From an uncultured Bacteroidales bacterium (lineage in GTDB: Bacteria > Bacteroidota > Bacteroidia > Bacteroidales > UBA932), in the NCBI GenBank assembly GCA_905233655.1, contig CAJOCS010000007.1, positions 21,358 to 83,546 of the forward strand: a DNA stretch of 62,189 bases, read 5' to 3'. The notes beneath the pieces are model-generated. The model was given only the letters and a program-made list of their open reading frames with translations, did no database searches and was not told the origin of the DNA. Below are positions 39,347 through 47,699 of the stretch, piece after piece. Both the position numbers and the translations under genes were made by a program. Positions within the stretch are counted from its first letter, which is position 1. Each line of letters starts with the position of its first letter.

Positions 39347-39383
39347 CGTAAAAACGAAAAGGTGAAATATAAGGGAAAATTGC

Positions 39384-39391
39384 TATATTTG
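39384..39391 (+). promoter_or_regulatory. -7 box of galK
   Basis: TATATTTG matches TAnnTTTG exactly. The galK ATG is 44 nt downstream, giving a normal A-rich leader. No TTTG at the right distance upstream. Confidence 0.45.
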
Positions 39392-39435
39392 TAAATCAGG
39401 TCAAAGTAACGCATAAACACGAAACAATAACAGAT

Positions 39436-40578
39436 ATGAAAACCATGATTCAGGAAAAATTCAAGACCCTCTTTGGCGAGGAAGGCATGCTGTATGCCTC
39501 TGCCGGGCGTATCAACCTCATTGGCGAGCACACGGACTATAACGGCGGCTATGTGTTCCCCGGAGCAATTGACTGCGGCATCATCGCCGCCATCAAGCCA
39601 AACGGCGAGCAGAAGGTGAAAGTCTTCTCTCTCGACTATGACGAATACGTCGAGTTCGGCCTCAACGAAGAGGATAAGCCCGAGCAGCAGTGGGCGCGCT
39701 ACATCTTCGGCGTCTGCCGTGAAACGGCAAAGCGCGGAGGCAAGGTGGAAGGCTTCAACGCCGTGTTTGCCGGCGACGTTCCCCTTGGCGCCGGACTGAG
39801 CTCCTCGGCCGCCCTGGAGAGCTGCTTCGCATTCGCCCTGAACGACATTTTCCAGAACGGAATCGACAAGTTCGAGCTGGCAAAGATAGGCCAGAGCACA
39901 GAGCACAACTACACCGGAGTGATGTGCGGCATCATGGACCAGTTCGCCTCGGTTTTCGGCAAGAAGGGCGCCCTCATCCGCCTCAACTGCAAAACCCTGG
40001 AATACAAGTATTTCCCCTTCGATCCCAAGGGCTATAAACTGGTTCTCATCGACTCCTGCGTAAAGCACGAGCTCGCTTCCAGCGCCTACAACAAGCGCCG
40101 CGCTTCCTGCGAGAAGGCCGCAGCCGAAATCAAGAAGAACCACCCCGAGGTGGACTTCCTCTCCGACGCCAAGAGAGTCTGGCTCGACGAAGTGCGTGAC
40201 AAGATCTCCGAAGAGGATTTCCTCCGCGCGGAATACGTGATTGGCGAAGTCCAGCGGGTACTGGATGTCTGCGACGCCCTTGAAAGAGGCGACTACGAAA
40301 CCGTGGGCGAAATGATGTACCAGACCCACTTCGGCCTGAGCCGCCTGTACGAAGTTTCCTGCGAAGAGCTCGACTTCCTGAACAAGCTTGCCCGCAAGCA
40401 CGACGTCACCGGTTCCCGCGTCATGGGCGGCGGTTTCGGAGGCTGCACCATCAACCTGGTGAAGGACGAGCTTTGCGAAGCCTTCATCAAGGACGCCACC
40501 GAGCAGTTCACGGCCAGGTTCGGCCACGCCCCCAAGGTGTACAACGTGGTAATCAGTGATGGTGCGCGCCGTCTGTAG
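39436..40578 (+). CDS. galK: Galactokinase
   Basis: 380 residues. It phosphorylates alpha-D-galactose to galactose-1-phosphate (Leloir pathway). GHMP-kinase motifs: the galactokinase signature GRINLIGEHTDYNGGYVFPG, ATP loop PLGAGLSSSAALESCFAF, and the C-terminal GSRVMGGGFGGCTINLV. The catalytic Asp region GVMCGIMDQFASVFG is present. galM, encoded about 5.9 kb downstream on the other strand, supplies the alpha anomer. No galT or sugar transporter is seen nearby. Confidence 0.96.
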   Translation: MKTMIQEKFKTLFGEEGMLYASAGRINLIGEHTDYNGGYVFPGAIDCGIIAAIKPNGEQKVKVFSLDYDEYVEFGLNEEDKPEQQWARYIFGVCRETAKRGGKVEGFNAVFAGDVPLGAGLSSSAALESCFAFALNDIFQNGIDKFELAKIGQSTEHNYTGVMCGIMDQFASVFGKKGALIRLNCKTLEYKYFPFDPKGYKLVLIDSCVKHELASSAYNKRRASCEKAAAEIKKNHPEVDFLSDAKRVWLDEVRDKISEEDFLRAEYVIGEVQRVLDVCDALERGDYETVGEMMYQTHFGLSRLYEVSCEELDFLNKLARKHDVTGSRVMGGGFGGCTINLVKDELCEAFIKDATEQFTARFGHAPKVYNVVISDGARRL

Positions 40579-41170
40579 CCACTGCTCTCAGGAAAGCCCT
40601 GTAGAGACATATCAGAGTATTAACGTCGGCCTTGATCCGGAACTTCTACCCCGGGTCAAGGACGGCTCTTTATTTGTGTGGGAGTGCCCTTACTGCGGCG
40701 CCCACAACCTCCTCAAATACGAAACCATCTATCACGACCCGGCCGGAAAGCTCATGATTTGGGCATGTCCTTCATGGGAGACGCCCCCGTCCCAGATAGG
40801 GCCGATGCTGCAGCAGCTTGAAGGCTATACCCTCCGCCGCGTGGACGAGATGGGAGACCTAGTGGAAAAAGTGAATATCCACGCCGCGTCGCTGGACGAC
40901 GTCACCATGGAAATGTGCAAGTGGGTCGTCCGCCGGGAAATGGCCGCCAAAGACGCTGCGATGGCCGATATCGCCCTCAAATTCCTCCGCACCCAGGGGG
41001 CCGACCAGGAGATTCTATTCGCCTTCGCGCACAACGGCCAGATGAACCAGGTGAGCATAGGCTTCAATGTATATGAGGACGCGTCTGCGATTCTCTCCCG
41101 CCATCCTGGTATAGCACCCGCGCCGGGCTTTGCCAGAGTGGATGCCTCCTGGCTCGAAACGCTGCTGTAG
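40559..41170 (+). CDS. CpXC-domain zinc-ribbon protein
   Basis: 203 residues from the ATG at 40559. Two CxxC pairs, VCSHCSQ (Cys6, Cys9) and WECPYCGAHN (Cys43, Cys46), frame a beta-rich segment as in CpXC-domain proteins. The rest is helical with a second conserved region (DVTMEMCKWVVRREMAAKDA, then a beta hairpin). It overlaps the galK end by 20 nt, so the two are co-expressed. Function of the family is unknown. Its stop and that of the convergent next gene are only 10 nt apart, leaving no room for a terminator. Confidence 0.8.
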   Translation: MVRAVCSHCSQESPVETYQSINVGLDPELLPRVKDGSLFVWECPYCGAHNLLKYETIYHDPAGKLMIWACPSWETPPSQIGPMLQQLEGYTLRRVDEMGDLVEKVNIHAASLDDVTMEMCKWVVRREMAAKDAAMADIALKFLRTQGADQEILFAFAHNGQMNQVSIGFNVYEDASAILSRHPGIAPAPGFARVDASWLETLL

Positions 41171-41180
41171 CGCAGCCCTT

Positions 41181-44100
41181 TTAGAAATCCATTGAGAAAA
41201 TCAGGGAGAAAGACTGATGGCTGCCGGAGCCGGTGAAGGCTTCCCAGGCATCGGCCGGGATGCTTCCGCCAAGCCAGGACCACGAAACGCCCACCGAGCC
41301 GTCGAAGGGGAGCCACGCAAGATTCGCAATATGGGCCGAGAGATCCGTTCCTGCGCTCCACAGACGCCCGCCGTTGAATGTGCACAAATCGGCATGGGGA
41401 GTGAGCAGGAAGTTCTTGATATATACCACCGGCGAGAGGAAAGACAGATCTCCCACATAAATGGGGATGGCATAGTCTGCCGTAACGCGCAGCTGTGAAG
41501 GCGCCGCCTGGGCCAGATTGTAGGCCGCCCCGGAGCTGAATCCGCGAGGCAGGGCGCTCGCGAACAATTCCCCGAAGGAAAGGTCTCCGGCCTGGCGGAA
41601 TTGCCTCGTATATAATGCCGTAAGCCTTAATCCCTGAGGCAGCACAAAGCCCGGAAGATAGCCGTAGAGGTAGCCATAAACGCTAGGGGGATAGGCATTG
41701 CCGAGCCCCGGCCTTAGCATTCCGCCCAGCTCGGCCCCGATTCCGAGCCTGGGGAAAATCCCGCTTGTGGCGGTGGGAAGCGAAGAGTAGGCCCTTAGCT
41801 GGAACGACAGGCTTTGCATAAGGTAATTGTTGCCATCTCCTTTTCCGGAAAGCCGGTAGAAGGCCGGCAAATCTTCAAAGAACAGGGGCGCGGTGTAGCG
41901 GAGCGGGTAGGCCCCGTAGAAGCTGTTCGACACGCCCCAGCTCACACGGGGGATGATACCCCTTATGAAACCGTGGCTGTTAAAGCGCAGCGGAAGATAC
42001 ATCGAAAGGCTTCCGCTCACAGACGGCGCGTCCCTCCTGTAGGAGGTGTTGGCCACCCGGACGCCCATAGGGCTTGTGAGTTCGCAGAACAGATACTGGT
42101 TCGCCTGCTCTCCGCCGGCGTCAAAACGCGCCTCAATCACCGGGTACAGGCCGGTATAGGTGAACTTGGTATGGACGGCGTTGTGCCATACCGTCCAGTC
42201 GCTCAGCTCGGGATAAACAGCATATCCAAGGCTGCCGGTGAGGGTGCCGAGGTCGTTCTGGAAGAGAAGCGTCGCGCCCGGGGCCGCAGCTGAGAAACTG
42301 AAATCCATTGACATGGACTCCAGCTCGTCGTAGTCGAAATACAGCGGCGCCCAGCTGTGCAGGCGCAGCATGTGCCCGAGTTTTCTGTACCTTCGGGGCT
42401 CGGAGAAACTAACCGGAAACGAATCCCTAAGAGGTCCCAGGGCCGCTTCCTGAGCCGTAATCACATCCTCCACCGGAGTCGGGCGAACGGCCGACCACAC
42501 GGCCGGGCGCTCCACCATGTCGGCAAGGGGAGTGCTCATCATTGCAAGTCCGTCCGGCTGCTGCGACACATAGAACATCCTTTCCCCGGCCTCGCAGAAC
42601 TCCGAGGCTCCATAAGGGGTGGCCGACAGCTGGACAAGGCGGCCGTCCTCCACATAATAGCGGTAGAGTTCGCACACACCCGTGCGGTCCGACTCCCACT
42701 CAATGAACCCTTCCCCGTCGCCCAGATTGATGATTTTCTGGACCGAGGGCATGAGCACACCTTCGTATGAACCATCCTCCAGAAGCCGATAGATGCCGTA
42801 TCCGCCATGAGTAAGGGCGGATACGTAAATCTCTCCGTCGCACCATGCCGCCCCGCAGAGCTGCATCTCGAAGGGGGCGGGGTATGAGCCCACAATCTCG
42901 CCGGAAACAGCGTCAACCAGGCTAACTGCGCTACCGCCGCCGTATGGATATTCCACGCAGGCGAGAAGGCTCCCGTCGGCATTCGGATGCGGCAGATACA
43001 GGCGCCCTTCGGTGGTGAGAGTCCTGGCGCGGTGGCTTCCGTGTTCAAGATACATTATTCTGGATGTGTGTGCGAGTTCCCAGCGAACGTCGCCCACGGA
43101 TTCACTCCAGTAAAGGCGGCCGCTTTCCGGCTCGGCAAACAGCCCGGAGGTGTGAACGGCAAAAGGACGGATAATCTCAAAACTGCCGTCCGGGTGGAGA
43201 GCCACAAGCTCGCGCGGGCGGTCGTAGCTTTCGCGAAGGGCGTAGACAAGGCTGTCGAGACAGGCAAGCCCATTGAATTCGCAGGCGAAGGAGCCTTTCT
43301 CCGACACTCTTTCCATTGGCATGAAAGGAGCGCGGAAGGCGGCGTCGGGCTGCCATACAAGCGAATCAAAACTGTGCAGGATATCCTGAAAAGCGTCGTT
43401 GAAACTCTTTCCGGAAGCGTCCCGCATCATTTTCTGCAGATTCCCCACATGGAAGGGGTGCCTGCGGGAATAATCCACATAGTCGGCCATGAAGGAAGGC
43501 TGGTTGTGGAAAACCCTCATACCTGCAACCGTTATGTAGCCGAGCGGGTAATGGTCCGGCGAAAACTTCTTGAAAGAGCCGTAGCGCCATTGATACCAGT
43601 TGCGGGTTTCGGCGCTGTCCACTGCCACCCGGAAGTAGTTCAGGAATTCTGCCGTTCGCGTGCGGGCACCGGAGGAAAGGGCCGTTTCCACGGCCACGGC
43701 GTCGCCCTCGCCGAGAGCCTGGCCGATGTACACTCCCCAGAAAGCTCCGGGCCACATTTCGCCTACGAGCCAGTTCAGCCAGCGCCACCCGTCCTGATAG
43801 GCCGGCTGGAACTGTGCCTGATGCCGGGGTTCGTGGGTTGTGAGCTGTTCGGCCCAGGGGGAAGGGTCGGCGCCATAGGGATCCTGCACGGTGAATATGT
43901 CCATCCTGCTCGGGGCCCAGAACATGGAACCGTTGGGGTAGCCGTAATGAGTGTGAAGCACCACAGGGGTTTTCCCCCACTGCGAAGCGCCGTTTTCTAC
44001 GCCCAGGCTCCGCCCTACCGCCGGACGGAACTGCTCCAGAAGCGTGCCGTAAAGAACGGCAAGGGAATCGGCCCCTTCAGGATAGATAATCTTATAGTAA

Positions 44101-44216
44101 GGTGTCTCCACGCTGTACCAGCGAAGATTCCCGGGGTCTGAGCCCTGGGAATAGAACTGAGCATCTGCGCAGAGGGGGGCCAGCAGCACGGCAAGTGAGA
44201 GCAGAATCCTTTTCAT
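41181..44216 (-). CDS. Exported protein with a gluzincin-like HExxH domain, propeller and C-terminal barrel
   Basis: 1011 residues from the ATG at 44216 (MKRILLSLAVLLAPLCADAQ, signal peptide); the longer open frame upstream runs into the divergent neighbour. Residues about 30-280 look like a gluzincin peptidase: QLTTHEPRHQAQFQ gives HExxH (H128, E129, H132) and GEGDAVAVETAL offers a downstream Glu (E177). Residues about 300-600 have repeated blades with SGRLYWSESV- and GEIYVSALTHGG-like strands, like a TolB/DPP-type propeller. From about 640 to the final SMDF it reads as an outer-membrane beta-barrel ending in Phe. Large Bacteroidetes proteins of this layout are uncharacterised. Confidence 0.72.
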   Translation of the reverse strand: MKRILLSLAVLLAPLCADAQFYSQGSDPGNLRWYSVETPYYKIIYPEGADSLAVLYGTLLEQFRPAVGRSLGVENGASQWGKTPVVLHTHYGYPNGSMFWAPSRMDIFTVQDPYGADPSPWAEQLTTHEPRHQAQFQPAYQDGWRWLNWLVGEMWPGAFWGVYIGQALGEGDAVAVETALSSGARTRTAEFLNYFRVAVDSAETRNWYQWRYGSFKKFSPDHYPLGYITVAGMRVFHNQPSFMADYVDYSRRHPFHVGNLQKMMRDASGKSFNDAFQDILHSFDSLVWQPDAAFRAPFMPMERVSEKGSFACEFNGLACLDSLVYALRESYDRPRELVALHPDGSFEIIRPFAVHTSGLFAEPESGRLYWSESVGDVRWELAHTSRIMYLEHGSHRARTLTTEGRLYLPHPNADGSLLACVEYPYGGGSAVSLVDAVSGEIVGSYPAPFEMQLCGAAWCDGEIYVSALTHGGYGIYRLLEDGSYEGVLMPSVQKIINLGDGEGFIEWESDRTGVCELYRYYVEDGRLVQLSATPYGASEFCEAGERMFYVSQQPDGLAMMSTPLADMVERPAVWSAVRPTPVEDVITAQEAALGPLRDSFPVSFSEPRRYRKLGHMLRLHSWAPLYFDYDELESMSMDFSFSAAAPGATLLFQNDLGTLTGSLGYAVYPELSDWTVWHNAVHTKFTYTGLYPVIEARFDAGGEQANQYLFCELTSPMGVRVANTSYRRDAPSVSGSLSMYLPLRFNSHGFIRGIIPRVSWGVSNSFYGAYPLRYTAPLFFEDLPAFYRLSGKGDGNNYLMQSLSFQLRAYSSLPTATSGIFPRLGIGAELGGMLRPGLGNAYPPSVYGYLYGYLPGFVLPQGLRLTALYTRQFRQAGDLSFGELFASALPRGFSSGAAYNLAQAAPSQLRVTADYAIPIYVGDLSFLSPVVYIKNFLLTPHADLCTFNGGRLWSAGTDLSAHIANLAWLPFDGSVGVSWSWLGGSIPADAWEAFTGSGSHQSFSLIFSMDF

Positions 44217-44264
44217 TGAATGCAAAACTAACAATCTGTTTCCAGATATAGAAATTTTTTTTGT

Positions 44265-44272
44265 TAATTTTG
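44265..44272 (+). promoter_or_regulatory. -7 box of the DUF5106 gene, 4 nt before the ATG
   Basis: TAATTTTG matches TAnnTTTG; CAGT separates it from the ATG at 44277. A possible -33 (TTTC, 44239-44242) is 22 nt upstream, longer than usual. Confidence 0.45.
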
Positions 44273-44276
44273 CAGT

Positions 44277-45224
44277 ATGCGCAGGATATGCCCGGTCATA
44301 GTTTTGCTTTGTCTTCTGTGCGGCTGTAAGGGCCGGCAGGGAAGCGCGTCGCCTGCCCCTTCGTACCGCCCGTTTCCCAGAGCCATGGTGAACGCCTCCG
44401 GCCAGGATGCCGTGGAGCACATGATGCTCCACTACTGGGACTCATTCACAGACACCACCGTCCTTTACGCCAGCGATTCACTTGCCATAAACGGAGTTCG
44501 CAACGACGACGCCGAGGCGGCCCTTGGCGCATTTGCAACCTTCGTCCAGCAGATTCCGCACGAGGTGGCCCTCCAGGCCATGGAGAACTTCTATTCGCGC
44601 ATAGACGCATTTCAGAGAGTGTTTCCCCATGCCAATATGTTCGAAAAAATGGTGGCATTCACAAGCCGCTATTTCTACGACCCCAACTCCCCCGTCCGCG
44701 ACGAATCCCTCTACCTTCCCTTCGTGAGCCGTCTCGCCGGGAGCGACCTCGTGGACCCCGGCCTTCACATGGCCTACGAATGGGACGCCCGCATGTGTTC
44801 TCTTAACCTTCCCGGCACACCGGCCGCCGATTTTCCTTTTACCGACACGGCCGGCCGCATCCGCACGCTCTATTCCATAAAGGCCGACTACACCCTTCTC
44901 ATCTTCGGCAATCCGGACTGCACCGCCTGCCGGGAGCTGATGGAGGTAATGGAATCCATTCCGGAGATATCGGCCCTCATAGAGAGCGGGCGGCTCAAGG
45001 TGGTTGATATTTATATCGACGGCGAAGTGGACCTCTGGAAGGAGCACATTCCGGAGTCCCCGGCCACCTGGCTCAACGGTTACGACCACACCATGACCAT
45101 CCGCGACAACCTCGTCTACGACGTCCGGGCCCTGCCCTCGCTGTACCTTCTGGACGCCCGCAAAACCGTCCTTCGAAAGGACGCCCCCGAGGACCGTATC
45201 CTGAACGACCTGGTTCAGATTTGA
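44277..45224 (+). CDS. DUF5106 thioredoxin-like lipoprotein
   Basis: 315 residues. Lipoprotein signal MRRICPVIVLLCLLCGC. Residues about 35-175 form the helical DUF5106 region (VNASGQDAVEHMMLHYWDSF, FYSRIDAFQRVFPHANMFEK). A TlpA-like thioredoxin domain follows (LPGTPAADFPFTDTAGRIRT) with the active-site motif GNPDCTACRELM (CxxC = CTAC) and the cis-Pro region VRALPSLYLLDA. It is likely a periplasmic thiol-disulfide protein; its targets are unknown. Starts 60 nt from the divergent peptidase/barrel gene. Confidence 0.85.
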   Translation: MRRICPVIVLLCLLCGCKGRQGSASPAPSYRPFPRAMVNASGQDAVEHMMLHYWDSFTDTTVLYASDSLAINGVRNDDAEAALGAFATFVQQIPHEVALQAMENFYSRIDAFQRVFPHANMFEKMVAFTSRYFYDPNSPVRDESLYLPFVSRLAGSDLVDPGLHMAYEWDARMCSLNLPGTPAADFPFTDTAGRIRTLYSIKADYTLLIFGNPDCTACRELMEVMESIPEISALIESGRLKVVDIYIDGEVDLWKEHIPESPATWLNGYDHTMTIRDNLVYDVRALPSLYLLDARKTVLRKDAPEDRILNDLVQI

Positions 45225-45251
45225 TTCTTTAGAGCCGCTTGTTGGAAGAAT

Positions 45252-45287
45252 AAAAAAGTCCCCTGGAGGAACCCAGAGGACTTTTTT
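45252..45287. terminator. Bidirectional terminator between DUF5106 gene and galM
   Basis: AAAAAAGTCC-C-CTGG (45252-45266) pairs with CCAG-A-GGACTTTTTT (45273-45287), 14 of 15 positions, around AGGAAC. T-runs follow the stem on both strands, as expected for a shared terminator of two converging genes. Confidence 0.85.
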
Positions 45288-45289
45288 GT

Positions 45290-46333
45290 TTAGTCGAACG
45301 CCCAGATAATAGCTTCTTCCAGGACCTCTCCCGGCCGCAGGACGGTTGAGGGGAAAGCCGGATTGTTGGGGGAGTCGGGGCAGTGCTGGCATTCGATGGC
45401 CACGGCGTCGTAGTCGGTGTAGGTGTGGCCGTTCTTTCCGGCCGGGCAGCCCTTGAGCCAGTTTCCGGTGTAAATCTGTACGGCAGGCTGGGTGGTGAGC
45501 ACCTCCAGATGGCGCCCGCTCTTGGGGCCCCAGAGCTCGGCCGCGGGGGTGAGCTGCCCGGGCATCGCCCCGTCGATGAGGTAGCAGTTGTCGTAGCCTT
45601 TGCCGTATTTGAGGGCGGGGAAGTCGGCCTTGATATCCTGGCCGATGGGCTTCGCCTCCACGAAATCCATGGGAGTGCCGGCCACGTCTTCGCTCTCGCC
45701 GAGAGGTATGAGGGTGGGGTCGGTGGGAAGCCACTGCGACGCGTTCAGCTCCAGCTTATGCTCAAGCACTGAGCCGCTGCCTTCGCCGTCAAGATTGAAG
45801 TAGACATGGTTCGTGAGGTTTACTACGGTGGGGGCGTCGGTCTGGGCCGTGAGGACCAGTTTCAGGGCGTTGTCTTCACCCCAGATATAGTGCGCCACGG
45901 TTTTCAGATTGCCGGGGAAGCCGGCTTCGCCGTCGGCCGAAAAATACATGAATTCCACCGCGTCGCCCTCGATGCGGCTGTCCCAGACCTGATTCTGGAA
46001 GCCCTTGGGGCCGCCGTGAAGGTGGTTGGGACCGTTGTTAACCGGGAGGGTGTATTCCACCCCGTCGAGCGTGAACTTGCCCTTGGCGATACGGTTTGCA
46101 TATCGGCCCGGAATCTTGCCGGAGCAGGGGCCGTCGGCAAAATAATCCAGTGCATTGGGGTAGCCTATCACAACGTCGTCCAGCCGGCCCTCTTTGTCCG
46201 GCACCACAATGCTCACGATGGCGGCGCCCACGCTGCACAGTTTCACATACGCGCCCTTGGCGTTTTCCATCTTGTACAGGAATATTTCCTTTCCGTCCGG
46301 GGATGTTCCCCACAGTTCTTTGGTGATTTTCAT
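45290..46333 (-). CDS. galM: Aldose 1-epimerase (galactose mutarotase)
   Basis: 347 residues. It interconverts alpha and beta anomers of galactose or glucose. Seen: early GKEIFLYKMENAKGAYVKLC, NNGPNHLHGGPKGFQNQVWD (catalytic His region), TNHVYFNLDGEGSGSVLEHK, and the C-terminal AVQIYTGNWLKG and AIECQHCPDSPNNPAFPSTV containing the catalytic Glu. No signal peptide, so it is cytoplasmic. It feeds galK functionally although transcribed separately. Confidence 0.95.
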   Translation of the reverse strand: MKITKELWGTSPDGKEIFLYKMENAKGAYVKLCSVGAAIVSIVVPDKEGRLDDVVIGYPNALDYFADGPCSGKIPGRYANRIAKGKFTLDGVEYTLPVNNGPNHLHGGPKGFQNQVWDSRIEGDAVEFMYFSADGEAGFPGNLKTVAHYIWGEDNALKLVLTAQTDAPTVVNLTNHVYFNLDGEGSGSVLEHKLELNASQWLPTDPTLIPLGESEDVAGTPMDFVEAKPIGQDIKADFPALKYGKGYDNCYLIDGAMPGQLTPAAELWGPKSGRHLEVLTTQPAVQIYTGNWLKGCPAGKNGHTYTDYDAVAIECQHCPDSPNNPAFPSTVLRPGEVLEEAIIWAFD

Positions 46334-46372
46334 ATCGGTGAGTGTTGGTTATCAGTATTGGCGAATCCGCCA

Positions 46373-46400
46373 CAAATATAGCAAAAAATCGCTATATTTG
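46373..46400. promoter_or_regulatory. Inverted-repeat divergent promoter of galM and the glycosyltransferase gene
   Basis: CAAATATAGC (46373-46382) and GCTATATTTG (46391-46400) are perfect 10-bp arms around AAAAAATC. Each arm contains a TATATTTG -7 box, one for galM on minus and one for the plus-strand gene. Each box lies roughly where the other promoter's -33 element should be. The plus-strand ATG follows 6 nt after its box; the galM leader is about 39 nt. Confidence 0.6.
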
Positions 46401-46406
46401 TAAGCT

Positions 46407-47699
46407 ATGAAAAAAGTGCTGGTTATAGCATATTACTGGCCCCCGACGGGCGGAAGCGGAGTACAGAGATGGGTGAAATTCGTCAAGTATCTTCCCGAGC
46501 ACGGTTGGGAGGCCGTTGTCTATACTCCGGAGAATCCGGAGCGCCTTGCTGTGGACCACAGCCTTGAGGCAGAATTGCCGGAGGGGCTGGAAGTGCTTCG
46601 CAGGCCTATCCTTGAGCCCTACAACCTGTACCGCCGCCTCATGGGAAAGAAAGCCAGCACGCAGGTTACAGAAATCTCCAGCGGACGGAAAACTTTCAAA
46701 CAGCGCCTTTCGCTGTGGGTGAGGGCCAACCTCTTCGTGCCGGACCCGCGAGTGACCTGGGTGAAGCCCAGCGTGCGTTTCCTTAAGAAATACCTGAAGG
46801 AGCACCCCGTGGACGTGATTGTTACCACAGGCCCTCCGCAGAGCATGCATCTGATTGGGCAGAAACTGCACAAAGCCACTGGAATTCCCTGGGTGAGCGA
46901 CTTCCGCGACCCCTGGACGAAGATGTATTACCTCAAGCACCTTCCCATTTCCAAGCGTAATTGGCGCCGCTTGCACAGCCTCGAAAAAGCCGTTTTGGAC
47001 AACTCTACCCGTGTTCTGGCGGTTACGCCCCTCGTGCAGGAGGACTTCCAGAGCATGACCTCCACCCCGGTGGATTGCATCACGAACGGTTACGACGAGC
47101 CCGACTTCGAAGGGCCCGCTCCCGAGGCCGACGGCTTTTTCAACGTCACCCATACCGGCCTTTTCGCTGCCGACGGCAACCCCTTCACCCTCTGGAAAGT
47201 GCTGGGTTCCATGGCTTCGAAAGACGCCGAATTCCGGAAAAAACTCAGGCTCCGCCTTGCAGGAAAAGTGGACAGGGAGATCTATGACGCCATTCAGGCC
47301 GAGGGGCTGGGCGCAAACGTCGTTAGCCTCGGATACTGCTCCCATACGGACGCCGTGGCGGAGCAGCGTAAGGCCACCGTCCTCATTCTCCCCCTTCGAA
47401 ACGACCCCGAATACCGCCCCATCCTTCCCGGAAAACTGTTCGAATATCTGGCCTCCCGTAGGCCGATGCTCGGAATCGGCCAGAAGGACGGCGCCATGGC
47501 CCGCGTGGTGGAGGAATGTTATGCCGGAATAACGGCTGGCTGGGACGATGCAGAGCTCATGCGCCTCTTCATGGAAAAAGCCTGGGAAGCCTTCAAGGCG
47601 GGCGGCGTGCCCTGTACCGACGGCCCCGTGGAGCGCTTCAGCCGCCGCAACCTCACCGCCGCAATGGCGGAATTACTCGAAAAAGTGAGCGAAAAATGA
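46407..47699 (+). CDS. Glycosyltransferase (GT4-like)
   Basis: 430 residues. The N-terminal Rossmann half starts MKKVLVIAYYWPPTGGSGVQ with the GGSGVQRW donor/acceptor loop seen in Bacteroidetes group 1-like transferases. IVTTGPPQSMHLIGQKLHKA and PWVSDFRDPWTKM are further family marks. The C-terminal half has RLAGKVDREIYDAIQAEGLG, ADATVLILPLR-like strands (KATVLILPLRNDPEYRPILP) and GKLFEYLASRRPMLGIG. The sugar and acceptor are unknown. The stop overlaps the next gene's ATG (ATGA); together with the YfhO protein it may serve surface glycan synthesis. Confidence 0.88.
   Translation: MKKVLVIAYYWPPTGGSGVQRWVKFVKYLPEHGWEAVVYTPENPERLAVDHSLEAELPEGLEVLRRPILEPYNLYRRLMGKKASTQVTEISSGRKTFKQRLSLWVRANLFVPDPRVTWVKPSVRFLKKYLKEHPVDVIVTTGPPQSMHLIGQKLHKATGIPWVSDFRDPWTKMYYLKHLPISKRNWRRLHSLEKAVLDNSTRVLAVTPLVQEDFQSMTSTPVDCITNGYDEPDFEGPAPEADGFFNVTHTGLFAADGNPFTLWKVLGSMASKDAEFRKKLRLRLAGKVDREIYDAIQAEGLGANVVSLGYCSHTDAVAEQRKATVLILPLRNDPEYRPILPGKLFEYLASRRPMLGIGQKDGAMARVVEECYAGITAGWDDAELMRLFMEKAWEAFKAGGVPCTDGPVERFSRRNLTAAMAELLEKVSEK

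Noticed and set aside
39289..40527. 412-codon minus-strand frame opposite galK
   Set aside because: Shadow; galK carries all GHMP-kinase motifs.
44478..45734. 418-codon minus-strand frame across the DUF5106 gene and galM
   Set aside because: It spans a clear bidirectional terminator and is out of frame with galM.
47516..47695. N-terminal extension of the YfhO protein
   Set aside because: It is the out-of-frame reading of the glycosyltransferase 3' end; the ATG at 47696 gives a membrane-type start and an ATGA overlap.
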